DNA of 64,000 nucleotides from Saccharothrix deserti (GTDB taxonomy: Bacteria > Actinomycetota > Actinomycetes > Mycobacteriales > Pseudonocardiaceae). Below are positions 41,729-49,736 of the stretch, piece after piece. Below the pieces are notes generated by a model, which made no database searches, had not been told where the DNA came from, and saw only the letters and a program-made list of their open reading frames with translations. How positions within the stretch are numbered: the first letter of the stretch is position 1; every line of letters starts with the position of its first letter. The position numbers and the translations under genes are program-made. The stretch spans positions 62,001 through 126,000 of the forward strand of contig NZ_ML775961.1 of assembly GCF_009769385.1 (NCBI RefSeq). The letters run 5' to 3'.

Positions 41729-43081
41729 CTAATCAGAATTGAGTCTTTCCGGCGATGGCGCCTCGGCCACCGCGTCGGGCAGGTCGTCCACGGCGCGCAG
41801 CCGGGGCCGCGACCAGGCGTAGGCCGCCAGCGCCAGCATCAGCACGCCGACGACCAGGAAGATCAGGGCGATGCCACGCCCCTCGCCGGTGCCGATCAGC
41901 GCGCCGACACTGCCTGCCAGCGGACCGTCGTCGGCCATCAGCGGCTCGGCCACGCCGTCGGTCAGCGGGCCGATCATCAGGAACGCGACGGGCATCGCGG
42001 CGGTGCTCAGCATCCGCACCACGGCCAGCACCCGACCGAGCACCGCCGGGTCGACCTTGGTCTGCAACAACGTCACGCAACACGTGTTGATCAACGGCAG
42101 GGTGAACAGGAACGCGGGCGCGGCGATGCCGATCAACCACGGCGACGGCGCCGCCGAGTGCAGCACCAGGAACACCCCGCCCAGGACCACGCCCAGGTAG
42201 ATGCCGTGCACCCGGCGTTTCGGCCCGCCCCACACACCCATCACCAGGCCGCCGACGAACAACCCGCTGCCGCCCGCCGCCATCAGCACACCGAGCGTCG
42301 CGGGACCGGAGAACGACAGGATCAGCGGCTGCACCAACCCGCCCGCGATGGCGAACAGGAAGTTCCACACACCGAACACCGCGCACAACGCGAACAACCC
42401 CGGCGCGCCGCGCAACCACGCCAACCCCGCGCCGATGCCTTCACGTGTCTCGTCCGAAGCCCCCGCGGGCCGCACGGCGTCGTCAGGCAACCGTGCCAGC
42501 AGCAACGCCCCGACCGCGAACACCATCGACACCAGGTCGATCAGCAGCACGCCCCGCAGCCCCACCAGACCCAGCAACGCACCCGCCACCAGCGGCGCGG
42601 CGATCTGCACGCCCTGGGTGATCTGCATCAACCCGTTGATCCGACCCAGGTGCTCCTTGGGCACCAACGCCGGCACCAGGGCCGTGTAGGCGATGATGTG
42701 GAACGAGTTCAGCGTCGCGGTCAACGCGGTGGCCACGTAGACCTGCCACACCACCAACGCGTCCGTCGACACCGCGACCAGCAGCAGCGCCGTCACCACA
42801 CCCGCGCCGGAGTCCGCGACCAGCATGATCCGCTTGCGGTCGTACCGGTCGGCCACCACGCCCGCGTACGGCGCGAGCAGGATGCCCGGCACCACCGCGC
42901 AGAACTGGATCAGCACGAACGTCGTCACCGACCCCGTGCCCAGGTACACCCACACGCCGAGCACGAACGCGGTCAACGCGGAACCGATCACCGACACCAG
43001 CTGACCGGCCCACACCACCGCGAACCGGCGCAACCCGGCCTGTGTCGGATTGCTCTGTGTCGGATTGCTCTGCGCGCTCAT
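41729..43081 (-). CDS. MFS exporter of the NRPS cluster
   Basis: 450 residues. About 12 hydrophobic helices; motif A-like VVADRYDRKRIMLVAD, and PAGASDETREGIGAGLAWL in the central loop, typical of MFS_3/TetV-type efflux proteins. It starts by ATGA overlap with the preceding NRPS stop and ends 11 bp before the reductase-NRPS start, so it is inside the operon. Likely exports the peptide product and gives self-protection. The first residues contain a duplicated QSNPT from a tandem DNA repeat. Confidence 0.9.
   Translation of the reverse strand: MSAQSNPTQSNPTQAGLRRFAVVWAGQLVSVIGSALTAFVLGVWVYLGTGSVTTFVLIQFCAVVPGILLAPYAGVVADRYDRKRIMLVADSGAGVVTALLLVAVSTDALVVWQVYVATALTATLNSFHIIAYTALVPALVPKEHLGRINGLMQITQGVQIAAPLVAGALLGLVGLRGVLLIDLVSMVFAVGALLLARLPDDAVRPAGASDETREGIGAGLAWLRGAPGLFALCAVFGVWNFLFAIAGGLVQPLILSFSGPATLGVLMAAGGSGLFVGGLVMGVWGGPKRRVHGIYLGVVLGGVFLVLHSAAPSPWLIGIAAPAFLFTLPLINTCCVTLLQTKVDPAVLGRVLAVVRMLSTAAMPVAFLMIGPLTDGVAEPLMADDGPLAGSVGALIGTGEGRGIALIFLVVGVLMLALAAYAWSRPRLRAVDDLPDAVAEAPSPERLNSD
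43041..43070 (-). repeat. 15-bp tandem repeat in the MFS 5' coding region
   Basis: TGTGTCGGATTGCTC occurs twice back to back and encodes the repeated SNPTQ unit in the N-terminal tail, before the first membrane helix. It is an in-frame length-variable site. Confidence 0.8.
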
Positions 43082-46000
43082 CGAGCCTCCCCGAGCATCG
43101 ACTCGACCTCCTCGGCCGACATGCCGGCCAGTTGCACGCGCAGTTCGGCGATCGCGGCCACCCGTTCCGGGTCGTCCAGGGAGACCAGCGCGGCGGCGAT
43201 CCCGGCGACGGTCGGCGCGGCGAACATCCGGCCGATCGGCACCGTCACCGAGAACGCGGCCTGCACCCTGGCCAGCACCTTCGCCGCGAGCAGCGAATGA
43301 CCGCCCAGAGCGAAGAAGTCGTCGCGCACACCCACCTCGGGCACGCCCAACACCTCGCCCCAGATGCCCGCCAGCACCTCCTCCACCGCGTCACGCGGCG
43401 GCACCCGTTCACCCTCGACCGCCCACACCGGCGCGGGCAGCGCCTTGCGGTCCGTCTTGCCGTTGGGCGTCAGCGGGAACGCGTCCAGCACCACCGCCGC
43501 GGCGGGCAGCATGTAGTCCGGCAGCCGTTCGGCCAACCCGGCCCGCAACCGCGCCCACAACCCGTCCCGCACCACCTCCGGACCCGGCACCAGGTACGCG
43601 ACCAGGCGTTCGTCGGACGCCAGCACGACCGCCTCACGCACCTCGCCGGACGCCAGCAACGCGGCCTCGATCTCGCCGAGCTCGATCCGGAACCCGCGCA
43701 CCTTCACCTGGTGATCGGCGCGACCCAGGAACTCCAGCGTGCCGTCCGACCGGTGCCGCACCAGGTCACCGGTCGCATAAAGTCGGCCGGGCTCCCGGGA
43801 GAACGGGTCGGGCACGAACCGGCTCGCGGTCAACGCCGGTTGGCCGTGGTAGCCGCGCGCCACGCCCGCGCCGCCGATGTGCAACTCGCCGACCACACCC
43901 GGCGGCACCGGCTCCAGCCCCGGACCGAGCACGTACAGCCGGGTGTTGCCGATCGGCGGCCCGAGCACCACCGGCGCGGGGGAGGGCTCGACCAGACCGG
44001 CGGACGACCACACCGTGGTCTCGGTCGGCCCGTACGCGTTCCACAGCAGCGCGTTGTCGGTCAGCAGGTCGTCAGCCAGGTCGCGTGGCAGCGCTTCACC
44101 GCCGCAGATCCGCGTCACCACCCCGGCGGGCACACCACCGGCCGCGTGCAGCAGCCGCCACGTCGCCGGAGTGGCCTGCAGCGCGGTCACCTCGCGTTCG
44201 ACCAGCAGTCGCCGCAACGCCGCACCGTCGGCCGCGATGTCCGCGGGCACGACCAGCACTTCCGCGCCGACGACCAACGGCAGCAGCAACTCCAGCACCG
44301 AGATGTCGAACGACAGCGTGGTCACCGCCGCCAGCCGGTCCTCCGCCGTGAGGTCGAACAGCCGCTGGAACGACACCAGCAGGTTCACCACCGCCCGGTG
44401 CGGCACCTCCACACCCTTGGGCGTACCCGTCGAGCCGGACGTGTAGATCACGTACGCCAGGTCCTCACCGGACGCCGGACACGGCACGGGCACCGGCTCG
44501 AACCGGTCCGCGTCGGCAAGCCTCAACACCGTCCCGCCGAACGGCAGCTCCCGGTCGCTGACCAGCACCACCGCCCCCGAGTCGGCCAGCATCAACGCCA
44601 GCCGGTCACCCGGCCAGCCCGGATCCAGCGGCACGTACGCCGCGCCCGCCTTCCACACGCCCAACACCGCGGCCACCAGGTCCGGCGTGCGTGACAGGCA
44701 CAACGCCACCGCCGAACCCAGCCCCACGCCGTGCGCCCGCAGCAGCGCGGCGACCTGCTCGGCCCGCGCGTCCAACTCCGCGCAGCCCAGCCGGGAATCC
44801 ACACCGGACACCGCCGTGCCGTGCCCGGTGATCAGGTCCAACGCGGTGCGCGCGGGCGGCAGTTCCAGGTCGGTCGCGTTGTAGCCCTCCAACACCTCCC
44901 ACCGCCGCACACCGGTCAGCCCGTCCAACTCGCTGATCCGCCGTTCGGGGTGCTCGGCGGCGGCGGTGAGCAGCGCGATCAGCCGGTCGGTGAACTCGGC
45001 GACGGTCGAGGAGTCGAACAGGTCGGAGTTGTACTCCACGCCCAGCGCCAGCGTGTCGCCCTGCTGGTCGGCGGCCAGCGTGAGGTCGAACTTCGCCACC
45101 TTCGGGTCGGGCACCAGCGACTCCACTTCGAGCCCGGCCATCTCGACCACCATCGGCGGGGTGTTGGTGAAGATCAGCTGCGCCTGGTAGATCGGCGCGT
45201 GCCCGATGCTGCGCTGCGGGCTCAGGTGCTCCACCAGCCGCTCGAACGGCAGGTCGGCGTGCGCGAGGCCGTCCGCGGCGACCTGCCGGATACGACCCAG
45301 CAGTTCGGTGAACGTCGGGTCGCCGCCCACGTCGGCGCGCAGCGCGAGCGTGTTGACGAAGAACCCGATCAGACCCTCCAGGTCCGCGTGCGAACGTCCC
45401 GCGACCGGCGCGCCGACCACCACGTCGTCCTGACCGGCCAACCGGCCGAGCCTGGCCGCGAAACCGGCCAGCAGCACCATGAACAGCGTGACGCCGTGCG
45501 CTCGGGCCAACTCCTCCAACGGGCCGATCGGGACGTGGCCGTACCGCAGCGCACCCCGGTAGGTGACCACCGGCGGCCGTGGCCGGTCGGTCGGCAGGGT
45601 CAGCAGCTCCGGCGCGCCCGCGAGGTGCCGTGCCCAGTACTCCAGGTGCCCGGCGGCGACGTCGTCGGCCATCCGGCCCCGCTGCCACACCGCGAAGTCC
45701 GGGTACTGCAACCGCAGCGCGGGCAGGTCCGGGTCACGGCCCTCCAGCGCCGCGTCGTACGCCTGGCCCAGCTCGCCCAGCAGCACGGACAGCGACCACG
45801 CGTCGGCGGTGATGTGGTGCATGTTGAGCACCAGCACGTGGTCGTCGTCGGCGAACCGGCCCAGGCTCGCCGCGAACAGCGGTCCCCGGTGCAGGTCGAA
45901 CCCGATGCCCCCGCGCTCGTCGGCGAACCGCTGCGCCTGCGCGTTCCGGTCGCCATCGGGGAGTTCGTGTGCGGTCAGGGTGACGGTGCCGGTGGGCGCG

Positions 46001-46305
46001 ACGAGCTGCACCGGTTCGCCGCCCGAGTCGGGGAACGTGGTGCGCAGCGACGCGTGCCGGTTCACCAGCACGTTCAGCGCGCGCTGCAACGCGACCGGGT
46101 CCAGCGGGCCGTGCAGCCGGAGCGCGACGGGCACGTTGTAGACGGCGCTGCCGGGCGAGAACTTGTCCAGGAACCACAGCCGTTGCTGCCCGAACGACAG
46201 CGGGTACGCGGTGGGCGCGGCGGCACGGGCGCGCAGCCGCTGCGCCAGCAGTTCCCGCTTCCGCGCGGACGCCGTCGTCCGGTCGGAAGCCGGGAGATCG
46301 GTCAT
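43078..46305 (-). CDS. NRPS module C-A-T (predicted glycine-like)
   Basis: 1,075 residues from ATG 46305, overlapping the DUF6875-like stop (ATGA). Starts directly with the condensation domain (YPLSFGQQRLWFLDKF); active-site HHITADAWS near residue 164. Adenylation: YTSGSTGTPKG near 622, WNAYGPTETTVW, A10 Lys in PNGKTDRKAL. Carrier FFALGGHSLLAAK near 1002. By eye the specificity residues read D-I-L-Q-I-G-A-V-W-K, close to known Gly codes (DILQLGLIWK type). Third module if colinear. No methylation or epimerisation domain. Confidence 0.95.
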   Translation of the reverse strand: MTDLPASDRTTASARKRELLAQRLRARAAAPTAYPLSFGQQRLWFLDKFSPGSAVYNVPVALRLHGPLDPVALQRALNVLVNRHASLRTTFPDSGGEPVQLVAPTGTVTLTAHELPDGDRNAQAQRFADERGGIGFDLHRGPLFAASLGRFADDDHVLVLNMHHITADAWSLSVLLGELGQAYDAALEGRDPDLPALRLQYPDFAVWQRGRMADDVAAGHLEYWARHLAGAPELLTLPTDRPRPPVVTYRGALRYGHVPIGPLEELARAHGVTLFMVLLAGFAARLGRLAGQDDVVVGAPVAGRSHADLEGLIGFFVNTLALRADVGGDPTFTELLGRIRQVAADGLAHADLPFERLVEHLSPQRSIGHAPIYQAQLIFTNTPPMVVEMAGLEVESLVPDPKVAKFDLTLAADQQGDTLALGVEYNSDLFDSSTVAEFTDRLIALLTAAAEHPERRISELDGLTGVRRWEVLEGYNATDLELPPARTALDLITGHGTAVSGVDSRLGCAELDARAEQVAALLRAHGVGLGSAVALCLSRTPDLVAAVLGVWKAGAAYVPLDPGWPGDRLALMLADSGAVVLVSDRELPFGGTVLRLADADRFEPVPVPCPASGEDLAYVIYTSGSTGTPKGVEVPHRAVVNLLVSFQRLFDLTAEDRLAAVTTLSFDISVLELLLPLVVGAEVLVVPADIAADGAALRRLLVEREVTALQATPATWRLLHAAGGVPAGVVTRICGGEALPRDLADDLLTDNALLWNAYGPTETTVWSSAGLVEPSPAPVVLGPPIGNTRLYVLGPGLEPVPPGVVGELHIGGAGVARGYHGQPALTASRFVPDPFSREPGRLYATGDLVRHRSDGTLEFLGRADHQVKVRGFRIELGEIEAALLASGEVREAVVLASDERLVAYLVPGPEVVRDGLWARLRAGLAERLPDYMLPAAAVVLDAFPLTPNGKTDRKALPAPVWAVEGERVPPRDAVEEVLAGIWGEVLGVPEVGVRDDFFALGGHSLLAAKVLARVQAAFSVTVPIGRMFAAPTVAGIAAALVSLDDPERVAAIAELRVQLAGMSAEEVESMLGEAR

Positions 46306-46979
46306 GGTGTGCTCCCCGATCTGGTGAGTCGGTCGGCGGCGGCGCGCACGTGCTCCCGCAGGTGCGTGGGCACGCGGTCGCCGAACCGTTCGAGGTAGGC
46401 GGCCACGGTGGTGTCGTCGTCCCGCAGGAACGGGAAGTCGGTCGGCACCATGTGCCGGATCGCGAGCAGCGGCACCGGGCTGTGCAGCGGCCGGAAACCG
46501 GGGTTCCACAGGCCCGCCTTCCGCGGCGGGCCGGGGTGGAACTCGCCCAGCATCAACCCGTCCCGGGTGTACTGCGGCTTCAGCAGCTCCTGCACCCGGT
46601 CGACCACACCGAACTCGGTGAGGTCCGGGAACAGGATCAGGATGGTCTTGAACTGCGCGCCCGGCCCTTTCGTCGGCTCGAGTTCGGTGAACCAGTCGCG
46701 GTAGTGCAGCAGCAGCGCCGCCAGCTCGTCGGGCTCCTGCGGCTCGCCCGAGTGCACGGACATGTAGAACAGGCCGCGTTGCAGGGACGTGTCGGTGAAC
46801 GGGCACACCGCACCGCGCCGTCCCAGGTCCGGGTGCGGACCGCACAGGTACTCGCCAGCCCACTCGAACACGGTGCGCAGCGGCAGTTCGTGTGCCGAGA
46901 CCGCGTCGGGAAGCCGAGGCGCGGCGAAGTCCGCCGGCTCGACCAGGGGATGGGCTTGGCGGGTCGGATGGATCAGCAC
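46302..46979 (-). CDS. DUF6875-like protein in the NRPS operon
   Basis: 225 residues from GTG 46979 with GGAGG 8 nt upstream; a longer start at 47093 would overlap the inserted element and is rejected. The motifs CPFTDTSLQRGLFYMSVHSG, FKTILILFPDLTEF, GLMLGEFHPG and SPVPLLAIRHMVPTDFPFLR match what I recall of DUF6875 proteins. No membrane segment. One conserved Cys and several His residues might form a metal or catalytic site. Coupled by ATGA to the following NRPS. Role in the pathway unknown. Before the element inserted, it would have followed the KMO-like gene directly. Confidence 0.65.
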   Translation of the reverse strand: MLIHPTRQAHPLVEPADFAAPRLPDAVSAHELPLRTVFEWAGEYLCGPHPDLGRRGAVCPFTDTSLQRGLFYMSVHSGEPQEPDELAALLLHYRDWFTELEPTKGPGAQFKTILILFPDLTEFGVVDRVQELLKPQYTRDGLMLGEFHPGPPRKAGLWNPGFRPLHSPVPLLAIRHMVPTDFPFLRDDDTTVAAYLERFGDRVPTHLREHVRAAADRLTRSGSTP

Positions 46980-47137
46980 AGTCCCGACCTCCGGAGACTG
47001 TTCCGGTGTTCGGGCTGGGGATGAATCCGGGTTCGATCGGGAGCATCCCGGCGGAGCCCGTGCGATCCAGGTGCATGGCGCGTAGGCCGACAAGCGGCCG
47101 CCTTATCCATCGAGCCCCCTCCGGTAGACTGATCTTC

Positions 47138-48346
47138 GTGCGAACGGCGTACCGGGTCCGGGCCTATCCGGACGCTGAACAGGCTGCGGTGTTCAACCGC
47201 ACGTTCGGGTGTGTTCGCTTGGTGCGGAACAAAGCCCTCGCCGAACGCCGTCACCGCTACCAGTCCGAGGGCAAGCGGACTACGTACAGAGAGACCGACG
47301 CCGCGCTGACGGGGTGGAAGCGCACCGAGGACTTGGCGTTCCTGTCCGAGGTGTCGTCGGTGCCGTTGCAGCAGACGCTGCGCCATCAGCACACGGCGTT
47401 CCAGAACTTCTTCGCCGGGCGCACCCGCTACCCGCGCTTCAAGTCCCGCAGCGGCCGTCAGTCCGCCCACTACACACGTTCGGCGTTCCGGATGCGCGAC
47501 GGAAAGCTGATCCTCGCCAGAACCAGCATGCCGCTGGAGCTCGTGTGGTCCTTCGACCAAGTGAACCTCGCGACCCTGGACCCCACGATGGTCGTGGTGT
47601 CCCGGGAGCCGGACGGCCGCTGGTACGCAACGTTCGCCGTGGACACCGACGACCCGGAACCGCCTGCCGCCACAGGGCACGAGGCCGGCGTGGATCTCGG
47701 TCTGAAGGACTTCCTCGTGACCAGCGACGGTGACCGGGTCGCCAACCCACGCCATCTGGAACGCAAGGCCCGGAACCTGGCTCGCCACCAGCGCCGGCTG
47801 GCCCGCTGCCAGCGCGGGTCGAACAACCGGCGCAAGGCCAAGACCAAGGTCGCCCGTGCCCACCGCAAGGTCCGCAACGCCCGGCAGGACTTCCTGCACC
47901 GCACCACCACGAACCTGGTCCGCTCGGCGGATCTGATCGCCATCGAGGACCTGGCGGTCAAGAGCATGGTTCGCAACCGTCGGCTCGCCCGCGCGATCTC
48001 CGACGCCGGTTGGGGCGAATTCCGCCGCCAACTCGAGTACAAGGCCGCCCACGCCCGACGCACGCTCGTGGTGATCGACCGCTGGTACCCGTCCAGCAAG
48101 ACGTGCTCCGCGTGCGGACACGTGTTGACCGAATTGAAGCTCTCCGTCCGGCACTGGACGTGCCCGGACTGCCGCACCCGACACGATCGGGACCTCAACG
48201 CGGCCAGGAACATCCTTGCGGCTGGTCGAGCCGTAGCCCGAGGCGACTCGGGTGATGCCTGCGGAGCTGATGTCAGACGGCAAGGGCCCTCCCTTCCGCG
48301 ATCGGCGACGAAACAGGAAGCCCGCACCGCGAGGTGCAGCGCGTAA
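47138..48346 (+). CDS. tnpB: RNA-guided endonuclease TnpB (IS605/IS1341 family)
   Basis: 402 residues from GTG 47138. The N-terminal part (VRTAYRVRAYPDAEQAAVFN, then FGCVRLVRNKALAERRHRY) is the usual TnpB HTH start. The RuvC triad is complete: Asp in GVDLGLKDF near residue 189, Glu in IAIEDLAVKS near 271, Asp in RHDRDLNAARN near 352. The zinc ribbon is CSACGH ... CPDC. TnpB proteins cut DNA guided by an omega-RNA that overlaps the 3' end of the gene and the right end. With all catalytic residues present it is probably active. Confidence 0.92.
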   Translation: MRTAYRVRAYPDAEQAAVFNRTFGCVRLVRNKALAERRHRYQSEGKRTTYRETDAALTGWKRTEDLAFLSEVSSVPLQQTLRHQHTAFQNFFAGRTRYPRFKSRSGRQSAHYTRSAFRMRDGKLILARTSMPLELVWSFDQVNLATLDPTMVVVSREPDGRWYATFAVDTDDPEPPAATGHEAGVDLGLKDFLVTSDGDRVANPRHLERKARNLARHQRRLARCQRGSNNRRKAKTKVARAHRKVRNARQDFLHRTTTNLVRSADLIAIEDLAVKSMVRNRRLARAISDAGWGEFRRQLEYKAAHARRTLVVIDRWYPSSKTCSACGHVLTELKLSVRHWTCPDCRTRHDRDLNAARNILAAGRAVARGDSGDACGADVRRQGPSLPRSATKQEARTARCSA

Positions 48347-48375
48347 GCGCTACGCGCCGTATGGCGCGTGGGGCT

Positions 48376-48398
48376 CACCGTCCTTACTTAGGGCGGTG
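48376..48398 (+). ncRNA. Right-end hairpin, probable omega-RNA 3' scaffold
   Basis: CACCGTCC pairs with GGGCGGTG around TTACTTA. The following GAGGAAGTCAAC is the usual end of the scaffold, so guide sequence would start at about 48410, inside the end of the KMO-like gene. Full RNA length not determined. Confidence 0.55.
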
Positions 48399-48404
48399 AG
48401 GAAG

Positions 48405-49736
48405 TCAACTGCCTCTTGCTCGGGATCGGTGGGTCAACCCCGCCAGTGCCGCGCCGGTCAACGCGGCCGTGACGCCACCGAGCAGGCGGTCCTGGCGCCG
48501 GGCCCGCGCCAACGCCTCGCCGTAGGGGACCGTGGTGTGCGCGATCAGGGTGTAGAGCGGCACCCACGCGTTCGGGAACAGGCGGTTCAGCGCCAGGTCC
48601 ACCTTCTTGCGGACGGTGAACAGCGGTGAGCGCAGCTTGTCCCGCAGTTCCACGAAGTTGCGCTTGGACAGCTCCGCGAGCACGTTCGTGTGCGGGCGGC
48701 GGGAGTTCTCGAACTCGGCCAACGCCATCGGCAGGTCGTGCGGGTGCGCGGCCAGGCACCGGTCGAGCACCGAGCAGTCCTCGAACGCGGCGTTCATGCC
48801 CTGTCCGAAGAACGGGTACACGGCGTGCGCGGCGTCCCCGATCAGCACCACACCGCGTCCGTCCTCCGTGGTGGCGTGCCACGGGGCGGTGCGCACGGTG
48901 ACCAGGCTTGCCGGCGGGTGCGCCAGGAACTGCTCGACGACGTCCGGGATCAGGGTGAGCGTGTCGGGGAACCGGCGGGCGAAGAACTCCCGCACCCGCT
49001 GTGGCTCGGTGAGCCCGGCGAACCCGTGCCCGCCCTCGAACGGCAGGAACACGGTCGCGGTGAGCGAGCCGTCCGCGTTGGGGTGCGCCACGATCAGGCC
49101 CTCGTCACCGGGCCACACGTGCAGCGCCCGCAGTTCGGTGCGCGGCTTCCCGTCGTCGCCGACCGGGATCAGCAGCTCCTTGTAACCCCACTCCAGGAAC
49201 TCCTGGTGCAGGTCCATTCGCAGACCGCGCCCCAGGTGCGTGCGCACGGCGGAGAACGCGCCGTCCGCACCGACGACGAGGTCGGCGGTGTGCACGGTCT
49301 GGTCGTCTGTGGTGACCGCGGGTTTGGTGCGGTCCACGGCGGTGACCCGCTGTCCCCAGGAGAACCCGACGCCGAGCCGTTCGGCCTCGTCCACCAGCGC
49401 CACGTTCAGGTCGTGCCGCAGCACGGAGTGCAGGATCTGGTCTTCCGCCAGGCCGTAGGGCTGGAAGCGCAGCGTGCCGTCCGGCAGGTGCACGGCCCGG
49501 CCGCGCATCGGCACGGTCAGCGGCGCCAACCGCTCCAGCAAGCCGACCTCCCGCAACGCGACGATGCCGCGTTGCGAGAGACCCAGGTTGATCGAACGGC
49601 CTTCTTCCTTCACGCCCGGTGCCCGCGGATCGCCACGCCGTTCCAGCACCCGCACGCGGAACCCGCGCCGGGCCAGGTAGACGGCCGTCAACGACCCGGC
49701 GAGGCCCGCGCCCACGACCAGCGTTCCGCGGTTCAT
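48405..49736 (-). CDS. Kynurenine 3-monooxygenase-like FAD hydroxylase of the NRPS cluster
   Basis: 443 residues. FAD site VVGAGLAGSLTAVYLARRG at the start and GDAAHAVYPFFGQGMNAAFE near residue 295. Strong KMO-type features: EGRSINLGLSQRGIVALREV, PMRGRAVHLPDG, EDCSVLDRCLA and the late SKRNFVELRDKL. KMOs hydroxylate kynurenine at C3; related enzymes in actinomycin and sibiromycin pathways supply 3-hydroxykynurenine units. No tryptophan dioxygenase or kynureninase is in the window, so the substrate is open. The start overlaps the NRPS stop by ATGA. Its stop (48405-48407) falls within the TnpB element's right end, so the last residues may have changed on insertion. Confidence 0.88.
   Translation of the reverse strand: MNRGTLVVGAGLAGSLTAVYLARRGFRVRVLERRGDPRAPGVKEEGRSINLGLSQRGIVALREVGLLERLAPLTVPMRGRAVHLPDGTLRFQPYGLAEDQILHSVLRHDLNVALVDEAERLGVGFSWGQRVTAVDRTKPAVTTDDQTVHTADLVVGADGAFSAVRTHLGRGLRMDLHQEFLEWGYKELLIPVGDDGKPRTELRALHVWPGDEGLIVAHPNADGSLTATVFLPFEGGHGFAGLTEPQRVREFFARRFPDTLTLIPDVVEQFLAHPPASLVTVRTAPWHATTEDGRGVVLIGDAAHAVYPFFGQGMNAAFEDCSVLDRCLAAHPHDLPMALAEFENSRRPHTNVLAELSKRNFVELRDKLRSPLFTVRKKVDLALNRLFPNAWVPLYTLIAHTTVPYGEALARARRQDRLLGGVTAALTGAALAGLTHRSRARGS

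Larger units (their letters stand above)
47050..48410 (+). mobile_element. IS605/IS1341-type element with TnpB only
   Basis: A TnpB gene on the opposite strand to the surrounding operon, followed by a typical right end: hairpin CACCGTCC/GGGCGGTG (48376-48398), then GAGGAAGTCAAC ending near 48409. The left end is not exactly defined; it lies between 46995 and 47137. ATGGCGCGT-type words occur near both ends (47073 and 48361). No TnpA transposase gene is present, so movement would need one in trans. The element sits between the KMO-like gene and the DUF6875-like gene. Confidence 0.75.

Noticed and set aside
37087-41742. Very long plus-strand open frame opposite the reductase-NRPS
   Set aside because: It mirrors the NRPS gene on the other strand, is Arg/Gly/His-rich and has no domain; long antisense frames are expected at this GC content.
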